Part shown: positions 38,631 through 47,652 of the stretch, piece after piece
Numbering within the stretch: the first letter of the stretch is position 1
Layout of the letters: each line of letters opens with the position of its first letter
NCBI RefSeq assembly: GCF_037482285.1
Contig: NZ_JBBEYB010000003.1
Coordinates: 124,001 to 188,000, forward strand
Length of the DNA: 64,000 nt
Reading direction: 5' to 3'
Source: Aquabacterium sp029268225
Lineage (GTDB): Bacteria; Pseudomonadota; Gammaproteobacteria; Burkholderiales; Burkholderiaceae_C
The notes under the pieces: model-generated
Databases searched by the model: none
What the model was told of the DNA's origin: nothing
What the model saw: only the letters and a program-made list of their open reading frames with translations
Translations under genes and position numbers: made by a program

Positions 38631-39803
38631 ATGCTGATTGATTTCTTCTTCGCTCTGCGTCAAGCCAAGTTGCCGGTCACGATACCGGAGTACCTGAGCT
38701 TGCTGGAAGCGATCAAGGGCGAGGTGATTGGCCCCTCGGTGGATGAGTTTTACCACCTGGCGCGCATGACCCTGGTGAAGAACGAAGCCCATTTTGACAA
38801 ATTTGATCGCACGTTTGCCACGTACTTTCAGGGGGCGACCCAGGCCATCGACCTGACGCGGGAGTTGCCGCTGGAGTGGCTGCGCAAAAAGTTCGAGCGC
38901 GAACTGAGCCCGGAAGACCGCGCCAAGATCGAGGCCATGGGCTGGGACAAGCTCATGGACCGTCTCAAGGAGCTGCTGGAGGAGCAGAAGGAGCGTCACG
39001 AGGGCGGCAACAAGTGGATCGGGACGGGCGGCACTTCGCCGTTCGGGGCCTATGGCTACAACCCCGAAGGCATCCGCATCGGACAGGACCGTTCGCGCCA
39101 CCGCAGCGCGGTCAAGGTGTGGGACAAGCGCGAGTTCCGCGATTACGACGACACGATCGAGCTCGACACCCGCAACATCAAGGTGGCCCTGCGCCGTCTG
39201 CGCAAGTTCGCCCGCCAAGGGGCGGCTGAGGAACTGGATCTGGATCACACCATCCAGGCCACGGCGGCCAATGCCGGCATGCTGGACATCAAGATGGTGC
39301 CCGAGCGTCACAACACCGTGAAGGTGCTGCTGCTGATGGACGTGGGCGGCTCGATGGACGACCACATCCACCGGGTGGAGGAGCTGTTCTCGGCCGCCAA
39401 GTCCGAGTTCAAGCACCTGGAGTTCTATTACTTCCACAACTGTGTCTATGACTTCATGTGGAAGAACAACCACCGCCGTTTCACCGAGAAGATCCCGACC
39501 TGGGACATCATCCGCAAGTACAACAAGGACTACAAGCTCATCTTCGTGGGCGATGCCACGATGAGCCCCTATGAGATCCTGCAGCCCGGCGGCAGTGTGG
39601 AATACAACAACGAGGAACCGGGCGCCGAGTGGATCGGGCGGCTGACGAACGCCTTTCCCAACCATGTCTGGATCAACCCGGAGCCGCCTGGGGTGTGGAA
39701 CTACCGCCAGAGCGTGTCGATCATGCATCAGTTGATGGGGGGGCGCATGTTCCCCATGAGCCTGCAGGGCCTGGAAAGTGCCATGCGTTTGCTGAGCAAA
39801 TGA
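38631..39803 (+). CDS. VWA domain-containing CoxE-like protein
   Basis: A 390-residue cytoplasmic protein. N-terminal helical part (MLIDFFFALRQAKLPVTIPE), then a von Willebrand A domain with an intact metal-ion site beginning LLMDVGGSMDDHI, then FYYFHNCVYDFMW, IFVGDATMSPYEI and an aspartate-rich end. These proteins pair with MoxR ATPases; the presumed partner is upstream beyond the diguanylate cyclase. GGAAAG before the ATG at 38631 supports this start over a longer frame. The stop overlaps the tamA start (ATGA). Confidence 0.9.
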   Translation: MLIDFFFALRQAKLPVTIPEYLSLLEAIKGEVIGPSVDEFYHLARMTLVKNEAHFDKFDRTFATYFQGATQAIDLTRELPLEWLRKKFERELSPEDRAKIEAMGWDKLMDRLKELLEEQKERHEGGNKWIGTGGTSPFGAYGYNPEGIRIGQDRSRHRSAVKVWDKREFRDYDDTIELDTRNIKVALRRLRKFARQGAAEELDLDHTIQATAANAGMLDIKMVPERHNTVKVLLLMDVGGSMDDHIHRVEELFSAAKSEFKHLEFYYFHNCVYDFMWKNNHRRFTEKIPTWDIIRKYNKDYKLIFVGDATMSPYEILQPGGSVEYNNEEPGAEWIGRLTNAFPNHVWINPEPPGVWNYRQSVSIMHQLMGGRMFPMSLQGLESAMRLLSK

Positions 39804-41767
39804 GGCTGGCCACGGTGCGTGTGCGCAATTGGTGGCCTGGTTTGGCGCTTGCCTGGGGCCTCTTGCCCGCCGGGGCCTGGGCTCAAACCGCCGCCCCGAT
39901 GGTGTCGACCTCGCCCGAGGCTCCCGCCAGCCTCGGGGCAGAGGGAGACGAAGCTGTGCCATTGCGTACAGAGTCTGCGGTGCCTGAGACTCAAACGGGT
40001 GCCGCAGCAACCGCGCGTCGCCGCGCGTCTGCGCTGGTCTGGCAGTTGAAGGTCGATGCACCTGCGCCGCTGGACGAACTGCTCACCGAGTACCTGGAGT
40101 TGGCGCGCTTTCAACGCGAACGGGCCGACAACGACAAGTTACGCATCAGCCGTAATGAGTTGCGGCGTCTGGTCATCTCCGCACCGGATGAGGCGCGCGG
40201 CCTGCTGGAGGCCGAGGGCTATTTCGGTGCGCAGATCAGCACCCGTGTGGACGATGAGGTGGAGGGCAAGCCCGTGGTGGTCACCCTCAAGGTCGACCCT
40301 GGCCAGCGCACGCGCATCAGCAAGGTGCAGATGATTTATGAAGGCGCGTTCGATGTCGCGTTGAGCGACGGCGATGCCCGGGCGCAGGCCTTGGCCGACG
40401 GTCTGATGCGTGACTGGGGGCTGCCGGTGGGCGAGGTGTTTCGTCAGGGCCTGTGGTCATCGGCGAAGAATGCGGCCTTGGCCCAGTTGCGGGCCAAGGG
40501 TTATCCCACTGCCTCGTGGAGCGGGACCTCGGTGACGGTGGATGCGACCGAGCGCACCGCCAAGATTTTTCTGGTGGCCGACTCGGGGCCAGCCTTTGCG
40601 TTTGGGGACATCCGGGTGGAGGGCTTGACGCGCCAGCCCGCTTCGGCGGTGCTGGACCTGGCGCCGTTCAAAAAGGGTGACCCCTACGAAGAAAAGCTGG
40701 TGCTGGACTGGCAGGAGCGCATCCAGAAGCTCAACCTGTTCGAGAACATTTTTGTGGCCACCGATTTCGACCCCACGCAGGCCGATGCCACGCCGGTGGT
40801 CGTGCAGTTGCGCGAGTTGCCATTGCAGGCTGCCACGGTCGGGGTGGGTGTGAGCAGTGACACCGGGCCACGCGTGTCCGGCGAACACTTGCACCGGAAT
40901 CTGTGGGGGCTGGGGTGGCAGGCCAAGACGGCGTTGCAGATTGGCAAGCGCGAGTCGCGTGGTCAGGTGGACCTGACGTCTCATCCGCTGCCGGGTCGCG
41001 TGAGGGGTTTGCTCTCGGGGCAGGCTTCGCGCTTGCTGGACAGCGATGATGCCCAGACGACGAGCCAGCGCGTGCGCGTGGGACGCTTGCAGGAGGGGGA
41101 TGTGCGCGAGCGTACCCAGTACCTGGAGTATCAGCACGCACGCGTGTCCTCGGCGAACGATGTGGTGGTGTCGAATGCCTCGGCGTTGAGTGGCACGGCG
41201 CAGTGGATCTGGCGCCATGTCGATAACCAGTTGCTGCCGACGCAGGGGTATACCGGCCTTGCCGAGTTGACGTTGGGCCAGACCTACTCGGCACTGGACA
41301 GCACGGGCACATTCACACGCGCCTACGGCCGCATCACGGCCTATCGTCCTCTGCCACTGAATTGGCATCTGACCGCCCGGGCCGAGGCCGGACAGGTGTC
41401 GGCAGGCGAGGATGTCAGCGTGCCTGACACCTTGCTGTTCCGTGCGGGGGGCGACGATTCCGTGCGCGGTTATGCCTACAGGTCTCTGGGTGTGAAGCGC
41501 GAGGGGGTGACCATCGGTGGTCGGGCCATGGCGACCGCCAGTGTGGAGCTTGCGCACCCGATTTTGCAGAGCATGCCCAGTCTGTTGGGGGCGGTGTTCG
41601 TGGACGCGGGGGATGCTGCAGAGCGCATGGGGGATCTGCGGCCGAAGGTGGGCTATGGCGTCGGGGTGCGGTGGCGCAGTCCGGTGGGCATGTTGCGCCT
41701 GGATCTGGCGCGTGGCTCGGACACAGGCCAGTGGCGCATGCACTTCAGTGTGGGGGTCAGTCTGTGA
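39800..41767 (+). CDS. tamA: Translocation and assembly module outer-membrane protein TamA
   Basis: A 655-residue Omp85-family protein. Signal peptide (WWPGLALAWGLLPAGAWA), a low-complexity stretch, POTRA domains (~85-330, e.g. LLEAEGYFGAQIS and FGDIRVEGL) and a 16-strand barrel. The barrel contains the VRGYAYRSLG motif of the L6 loop and ends in alternating residues with a terminal leucine. With TamB it spans the envelope and helps insert outer-membrane proteins or move lipids. The ATG overlaps the VWA stop by 4 bp, and the stop overlaps the tamB GTG start. Confidence 0.93.
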   Translation: MRLATVRVRNWWPGLALAWGLLPAGAWAQTAAPMVSTSPEAPASLGAEGDEAVPLRTESAVPETQTGAAATARRRASALVWQLKVDAPAPLDELLTEYLELARFQRERADNDKLRISRNELRRLVISAPDEARGLLEAEGYFGAQISTRVDDEVEGKPVVVTLKVDPGQRTRISKVQMIYEGAFDVALSDGDARAQALADGLMRDWGLPVGEVFRQGLWSSAKNAALAQLRAKGYPTASWSGTSVTVDATERTAKIFLVADSGPAFAFGDIRVEGLTRQPASAVLDLAPFKKGDPYEEKLVLDWQERIQKLNLFENIFVATDFDPTQADATPVVVQLRELPLQAATVGVGVSSDTGPRVSGEHLHRNLWGLGWQAKTALQIGKRESRGQVDLTSHPLPGRVRGLLSGQASRLLDSDDAQTTSQRVRVGRLQEGDVRERTQYLEYQHARVSSANDVVVSNASALSGTAQWIWRHVDNQLLPTQGYTGLAELTLGQTYSALDSTGTFTRAYGRITAYRPLPLNWHLTARAEAGQVSAGEDVSVPDTLLFRAGGDDSVRGYAYRSLGVKREGVTIGGRAMATASVELAHPILQSMPSLLGAVFVDAGDAAERMGDLRPKVGYGVGVRWRSPVGMLRLDLARGSDTGQWRMHFSVGVSL

Positions 41768-44700
41768 GCGAACGCCTCCCCGACGACGCAGCGTCTGTGA
41801 CCACCGGTGCGCAGGCTGTGATGTCCCCAGACGCATCGCCGGAGACGGGGGGCTCTCAGCGCGGTGCTGGGTGGCGTCGCTTGCGTTGGCTGGCGGGTGC
41901 ATTCGCATGGCTGATGGGGGCGTTGTGCCTCGTCGCTGCTGCGGTGTGGGGGGGGCTCCATACCGAGTGGGCAACTCAGCGGCTGCTGGGCGCCTTGACG
42001 GGGGTGGGCGTGCGCGTCGCTGCAGCGCAAGGGGCATTGCTGGGTGATTTCCGGGCCGAACGGGTGGAGGTGGATCTGCCGCGCGGTGGTGCCTTGATTC
42101 TGGATGAGCCAGCTTGGCAGGGCCTGACCTTGCTGCCCGACATGGAGGTCGCGTGGTGGCTGGGCGTGCGTGCACAAGGCTTGCAAGCACGTCGTGTGCG
42201 ATTGGATTGGGTGGCGGGGCCGAGCTCGCCCGAGCCTTTGGCTGCCCCGCGCGATCTGAGTCTGCCGGTTTCGGTGCACCTTGATCGCGTCCAGGTGGGT
42301 GAGTTTGTCAGCAATCTGGTGGGGGATCTGCCTTTCAAGGGGTTGGATGCGACCCTGGCTTTGCATGATGGTCTGCTGCCGACACGTCACAGTCTCCGAT
42401 TGCGCCACCTGAGCTGGGGAGATTGGCAAGTGCAAGGCCAAGCCAGTGTGGCGGTGCGTGGTCGGATGAAGGTGGACGCAGCCTTGCAGGCCGTGGGGGC
42501 CGTTTCCGCTGACTTGCGCGCGCAAGCCAAGCTTCGAGTGAGCGGCGCGCTCACGGACATGGGGGTGACCGCACAGGCCCACTTGCAGCGTGGCAAGCAG
42601 CCCGCCCAGTCTCTGAGCGCTGATGCACAGGTGCAGGCGTTTGCGCCTTGGCCTGTGTCGCGCCTGAAAGCGCGCTTTGAGGGCCTCAATCTGGCCGATC
42701 TTCAGCCGAATTTGCCTCGCACCGCGTTGCACGGTGCCGTGGACATGGCACCTCAGCGCAAGGGACATGCCGATTTGCACGGTCGTGTGGACTTGCAAAA
42801 CCGCTTGAGCGGTGCCTGGGATCAGGGGCGCTTGCCGGTGAGGTCCTGGCAAGGAACATGGCAGCTGGCAAGGGCCAAGGAGGCCCGGTCTGTGGATGCC
42901 GTACTGGCTTCGGTGCAACTCGACTGGCAGTTGGCATTGCCTCGTGTGCGAAGTGGTGACACCGCGCAGGTGACCCTGAAAGGTGGGTGGGGGCAGGGTC
43001 ATCGTCTTCGTCTGAGCGTGGCGCAGCTGGAGCCCCAGGCCCTGCACGGACAGGCGCCGGCATTGCGTTTGCAGGGCGAGATCAGCGTATCGCCTGAGGC
43101 CAAGTCAGCCGGGCAGAAGACGGGCTGGCGTGACACGGCCGCCACCCTGTTGGCGCGCATTCAGGGTGAGTATGGTGCAGCCTATGCCCAACCCGAACGT
43201 GCGCGCACCATGGCGGCGGGGCAACGTCCGGTCGAGGCGAGCTTGGAGGCCCGTTATGCGCCTGGCGTGGTGAGTGTGTCGCGTCTGTTGCTGGCATCGG
43301 CTGGCGCAAGTGCAGAGTTGCGTGATGCACGGTGGCAGTGGCCGATCGCCCCCGATGCGACAACAACGCCACCACCGGCGGTGGCTTGGCGGACCAAGGG
43401 GCGGTTGGAGGTGCGGGATTTCGATCCACAGCTGTGGTTGCCTTGGCCCGCGGAGGTGAGTGGGCGTAACGCGCTGTCGGCACAAGCCAGCTTCGAGCTC
43501 GATGCGACTTGGCGAGGTCAATTGGATGCCCAGTTGGCACCCAGTTGGCTGGCGGGCGTCCCCCTCAGGGGGGCGGTGCAGTGGCAGTCGCCCAGTCAAA
43601 AACAGGTCATGGGCCTGAATGTGAACCTGGACGCGGCTGGCAACCTGGCGCAGTTCCGCGCGCAGCTACCGTGGCAGGCCGATGCGGCGGGCCGTCCTCA
43701 GCTCGGGGCCAGCGCGCAGTGGCAAGCGCAGGTCAATGCCAGTGCGCTGCAGGCCCTGCAACCTCTGGTGGCATTGGCAGGCGCGCGTCAGATCACGGGT
43801 GATGTGAGCTTGAGCGCGCAGGGGCAAGGTCTGTGGCCGAGGTTGAGCAGTGCAGGACAGGCGAGGGTGACGGGCTTGCGCTGGCTACCCAAGGATGGTG
43901 AGGGCGTTTCCGTGACTTCGGCGCAGGCGCAATGGGGCGTGGATGCGCGCAAGCCTGCATCGGCAGTGATAGCCCAGCTCGATGTGCAGCAAGTGCGCAC
44001 AGCGAATTTGGAGCTGAGCCATGCCAGTGTCCGCGTGGGCGGGTCGGTGCAGGCCCACGAGGCGCGTGTGAACGCCAGCTTGACGCGGCAAACACCCAGG
44101 ATCACCTCCCAGTCGGGTGGCGAGGTGGAGTCGGCCAAGGCGCCAGCCGAGCGATTGACCGCTGATCTGACCCTGCAAGGGGGCTTGCGCTGGAGCGATT
44201 CGGCTCACGATTGGCAGGGCCGCATTCAAGACTTGGTGGTGCGGGTGGGTGACGCACCAGGTCGCGAGGCCTTGCGTTTGCAACCGACGCCTGTGCGGTG
44301 GCAACAGCGCGACCGGAGCGAGAGCGTGACGCTGGGCGCCACCCAGTTGAATGTGATGGGGGCCGTGTTGCATTTGCGTGAGGCAGGCTGGAGCTGGGCT
44401 GACCGTCAGCGCGACCCGGTGGGCGTGGCCAAGTTGGATCTGAGTTTGGAGGCATTCAATCTGCCGGAGTTGCTCACACGCTGGCAGCCCAAAGCTGGGT
44501 GGGGCGGGGATCTGATTTTGGAAGGCGGGTTGAAGCTGACCCACCAACGCAGTGCGCCTTGGTCGGTGGATGCCACGGTGCAACGCAAGTCGGGCGACAT
44601 CAGCCTGTTCGAGCCCACGATCGAGGGCAACAGTGCCCAGCGACTGGGGATCCGTGATGCGCGCGTGACCTTGCAGGCCCGTCAGGGTACTTGGACCTTG

Positions 44701-46116
44701 ACCCAGGCCTTCGAAGGTCGCGCCTTGGGCAAGCTGACAGGGCGGCAGGTGGTGCAAGCTGCTGATCCCATGGTGGGGCCGCAAGGCACCGATGCCCTGC
44801 AAGGCGATCTGGATCTGAGCATCGGCAACCTGCGTCCTTGGGGGACCTGGATACCTGCGGGTTGGCGCATCAGTGGTCAGGTGCAGGCCAAGGCCGCCTT
44901 GGCAGGCACCTTGGGTGCGCCACGCTACAGCGGTCAGGTGCAGGGAGAAAACCTGGGCGCCGGGCAAGCGCTGATGGGTGTCAACCTCAGCGATGGCAAG
45001 CTGCGCATGTCCCTCATGGGGGACTTGATGGTGTTGGAGCACTTCGAGGCCCGAGGCGGCTCGGCCGGTGGCCTCCTCACGGCGCAGGGGCAGGCGACGT
45101 TCGGTGATGTGGTTCAGGCCCGTGTGAGCCTGACGGCCGATCGCTTCCCCTTGTTGCAGCGTGTGGACCGTCGCGTGGTGCTCAGCGGTGTGGTCAACGG
45201 GGCGCTGGGCACCGAGACCATGGAAGCAGACGGACGAGTGAGGGTCGACGAGGGGCTGATCGACATCAGCAAGTCATCGGCCCCTACTGTGGGCGATGAC
45301 GTGATGGTGGTGAACCGTCCGGCACATGCTCGGCCGATGAGCGAGACCAATGGCAATGGGGCAACGGGGCCCCGTCAGCGTGAGCCTCAACGCAAATTAA
45401 TGGCCAATCTGGATGTGGATCTGGGCAAGAGCCTGCGCATCAAGGGCATGGGTCTGGATGCCTTGTTGACAGGTGTGGTGAAGGTGACCACGCCGTCGAA
45501 CCGCCCCACCCTGAATGGCACCATTCGCGTTGAAAACGGCACGTACGCGGCGTATGGCCAGAAACTGGTGGTGGAGCGGGGCACTGTGGCTTTCACGGGC
45601 CCGATCGAAAATCCGCGCCTGGACATTCTGGCCATGCGTGCTCAGTCTCCCACTGCGGCCAGCAGCGACGTGAAAGTGGGCGTGGCCATCACCGGGACCG
45701 CACAAGACCCTCGCATACGCTTGTATTCAGAGCCGGCCATGTCGGAGACCGAGAAGCTGTCGTGGCTGGTGCTGGGGCGTGCGCCGACAGGGTTGGGCGG
45801 TGCCGACATCGGCTTGTTACAGACGGCCGCGGTGGCCCTGTTGTCCGGGGAAGGGTCCTCGCCTTCCGACAACCTGATCGGGATGTTGGGGCTGGATGAG
45901 TTCTCTGTGCGGCAGACCGACGGCGCTGTGCGTGAAACCGTCGTGAACGTTGGCAAACAGGTGTCGCGATATTGGTATGTGGGTTACGAGCGCAACCTCA
46001 ACGCTACAGGGGGCAACTGGCAATTGATCTACACCCTGGCGCGTCGCTTCACCTTGCGACTGCAGGCTGGGGTCGACAACGCGGCCGATCTGATCTGGTC
46101 TTGGCGCTGGGATTGA
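41764..46116 (+). CDS. tamB: Translocation and assembly module inner-membrane protein TamB
   Basis: A 1450-residue AsmA-like protein. One N-terminal transmembrane helix (WLAGAFAWLMGALCLVAAAVW) is followed by a very long beta-rich periplasmic region forming a lipid-carrying groove. The C-terminal DUF490/TamB domain has EKLSWLVLGRAP, YWYVGYERNLNATGGNWQ and a final Trp-Arg-Trp-Asp. GTG 41764 overlaps the tamA stop (GTGA) and is preferred to the ATG at 41671, which would run inside tamA. Size is at the upper end of the family. A convergent gene begins 36 bp later. Confidence 0.93.
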   Translation: MSERLPDDAASVTTGAQAVMSPDASPETGGSQRGAGWRRLRWLAGAFAWLMGALCLVAAAVWGGLHTEWATQRLLGALTGVGVRVAAAQGALLGDFRAERVEVDLPRGGALILDEPAWQGLTLLPDMEVAWWLGVRAQGLQARRVRLDWVAGPSSPEPLAAPRDLSLPVSVHLDRVQVGEFVSNLVGDLPFKGLDATLALHDGLLPTRHSLRLRHLSWGDWQVQGQASVAVRGRMKVDAALQAVGAVSADLRAQAKLRVSGALTDMGVTAQAHLQRGKQPAQSLSADAQVQAFAPWPVSRLKARFEGLNLADLQPNLPRTALHGAVDMAPQRKGHADLHGRVDLQNRLSGAWDQGRLPVRSWQGTWQLARAKEARSVDAVLASVQLDWQLALPRVRSGDTAQVTLKGGWGQGHRLRLSVAQLEPQALHGQAPALRLQGEISVSPEAKSAGQKTGWRDTAATLLARIQGEYGAAYAQPERARTMAAGQRPVEASLEARYAPGVVSVSRLLLASAGASAELRDARWQWPIAPDATTTPPPAVAWRTKGRLEVRDFDPQLWLPWPAEVSGRNALSAQASFELDATWRGQLDAQLAPSWLAGVPLRGAVQWQSPSQKQVMGLNVNLDAAGNLAQFRAQLPWQADAAGRPQLGASAQWQAQVNASALQALQPLVALAGARQITGDVSLSAQGQGLWPRLSSAGQARVTGLRWLPKDGEGVSVTSAQAQWGVDARKPASAVIAQLDVQQVRTANLELSHASVRVGGSVQAHEARVNASLTRQTPRITSQSGGEVESAKAPAERLTADLTLQGGLRWSDSAHDWQGRIQDLVVRVGDAPGREALRLQPTPVRWQQRDRSESVTLGATQLNVMGAVLHLREAGWSWADRQRDPVGVAKLDLSLEAFNLPELLTRWQPKAGWGGDLILEGGLKLTHQRSAPWSVDATVQRKSGDISLFEPTIEGNSAQRLGIRDARVTLQARQGTWTLTQAFEGRALGKLTGRQVVQAADPMVGPQGTDALQGDLDLSIGNLRPWGTWIPAGWRISGQVQAKAALAGTLGAPRYSGQVQGENLGAGQALMGVNLSDGKLRMSLMGDLMVLEHFEARGGSAGGLLTAQGQATFGDVVQARVSLTADRFPLLQRVDRRVVLSGVVNGALGTETMEADGRVRVDEGLIDISKSSAPTVGDDVMVVNRPAHARPMSETNGNGATGPRQREPQRKLMANLDVDLGKSLRIKGMGLDALLTGVVKVTTPSNRPTLNGTIRVENGTYAAYGQKLVVERGTVAFTGPIENPRLDILAMRAQSPTAASSDVKVGVAITGTAQDPRIRLYSEPAMSETEKLSWLVLGRAPTGLGGADIGLLQTAAVALLSGEGSSPSDNLIGMLGLDEFSVRQTDGAVRETVVNVGKQVSRYWYVGYERNLNATGGNWQLIYTLARRFTLRLQAGVDNAADLIWSWRWD

Positions 46117-46152
46117 GCGCCCGGGCCGTGCCCGTCACACCAGCGTGTTGCC

Positions 46153-47505
46153 TCAGTGATCGGCGCTGTGGGTGATCTTCTTGTGAATCTGTCGGGTGCC
46201 CCACCAGACGCCCAGCAACACCAACGGGATCAGGGCGCCGGCCAGCATTTCCGGATTCAACGGCAGACCGGCAGCTTTGCCCGCCTTGCCCACGTACAGG
46301 ATGAGGCTCACTACATAGTAGGCGATGGCTGCAATCGACAAGCCTTCCACCGTGGATTGCAGGCGCAGTTGCAGGTCCTGTCCCTTGGTGAGTTTTTCCA
46401 GCAGCATCTGGTTTTGCGTTTCGGTGGCGATGTCCACACGCGTGCGCAAGAGCGCGCTGGCGCGCTCCACCCGCTGCGACAGCGCGCTGAGACGCTGTGA
46501 GGTGGCCTGAACTGTGGCGATGGCCGGCGACAGCCGTCGCAGCATGAACTCGCCCACCGTTTGCGTGCCGGGGATCGGGGTCTCACGCAGTTGCTCAATG
46601 CGCTGTTCGACCAGGCTGTGATAGGCCATGGTGGCAGAGAAGCGATACATGTGTGTGGCAGTGGCCCGCTCAATGCGCGCGGCCAGACCAATCAGGGTGC
46701 CGAGCAACTCCTGGTCGGATGTGTCGGCGTTTTCCATGCGCGCCATGATCTCGGCCAACTGGGCTTCGGACTGGGTGAGCATCGGGCCCAGGTCCTTGGC
46801 CACAGGTAGACCACGTAGGGCCATGAGGCGATAGGTTTCCAGCTCCAGCAGCCGCTGGGAGATGCGCCCCACGCGCAACTCGGACGTGTCAGGTGGGGAG
46901 ATGACCAGCAGGCGCTCGAAGCCACTGGGACGCAGGCGGAAGTCGGTCATCACGCAGGAGCGGCGGATGCCAAGCAGCGAAGCCATGGTTTCGCGCCCTT
47001 CGATCCAGGGCTCGCCCACACGCTTCATGCCGTCCAGATCGTCGACGTCACCATTGATCATGGCCATCATGATGGCCGCCACCGTGCGGCCCGGAATGGC
47101 CGCCAGCCACGCCGGGTCCATCACCAGGGCTCGGATCAGCTCGTCATCATTGCCGTGGACGAGGGCGTCCTCTGGCAGGGCTTGCACGATGGAGTAGCGC
47201 GTGAACTCCGTGTGTCGCTCCCATTTGAGCGTGTGATTGGCAAAACGCAGGCGTTGAAAGTTGCCGGAGAGATGGTCCAGCGTGAGGTCTTGCTGCCCAG
47301 GGAGTTGGCGCAGGTGTTGCCACTCCATCTCACGGGTGATGCCCTCGTTGAGCACGGCGACGTACACCACCAGGGCCGGCAGGCGGATGCGGGCCGGAGG
47401 TCGGGCGTGGACCTCGTTGTGCAGCACGCAGCGTTGGCTGTCGTCTTCGGGCAGGACACGCAAGGTGGTCATGGAGGATGGAGCGGAAGACGCAGCAGAA
47501 GGCAT
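46153..47505 (-). CDS. DUF3422 family membrane protein
   Basis: A 450-residue protein. The soluble N-terminal part (HNEVHARPPARIRLPALVV is the family signature) and a central helical region (TSQRLSALSQRVERASALLR) are followed by two C-terminal transmembrane helices (IAAIAYYVVSLILYVGKAG; AGALIPLVLLGVWWGTRQI). The layout resembles a membrane-tethered coiled-coil scaffold; function unknown. The start is uncertain: ATG 47505 (chosen) or 47472, neither with a good ribosome-binding site. Convergent with tamB. Confidence 0.85.
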   Translation of the reverse strand: MPSAASSAPSSMTTLRVLPEDDSQRCVLHNEVHARPPARIRLPALVVYVAVLNEGITREMEWQHLRQLPGQQDLTLDHLSGNFQRLRFANHTLKWERHTEFTRYSIVQALPEDALVHGNDDELIRALVMDPAWLAAIPGRTVAAIMMAMINGDVDDLDGMKRVGEPWIEGRETMASLLGIRRSCVMTDFRLRPSGFERLLVISPPDTSELRVGRISQRLLELETYRLMALRGLPVAKDLGPMLTQSEAQLAEIMARMENADTSDQELLGTLIGLAARIERATATHMYRFSATMAYHSLVEQRIEQLRETPIPGTQTVGEFMLRRLSPAIATVQATSQRLSALSQRVERASALLRTRVDIATETQNQMLLEKLTKGQDLQLRLQSTVEGLSIAAIAYYVVSLILYVGKAGKAAGLPLNPEMLAGALIPLVLLGVWWGTRQIHKKITHSADH

Positions 47506-47652
47506 GGTGGACGGGTGGCAGCGAGGGCAACAGATTGGAATTGTCTGCGAATCCGCCAACGGGCCGAGGGGGCGGCCACCCTGTGATTGCAGGGCCACCA
47601 CCCTACGGGGTGGTGCAGGCGTCCAGGCCTGCACCTGTTGGGGCGAGCTTGG

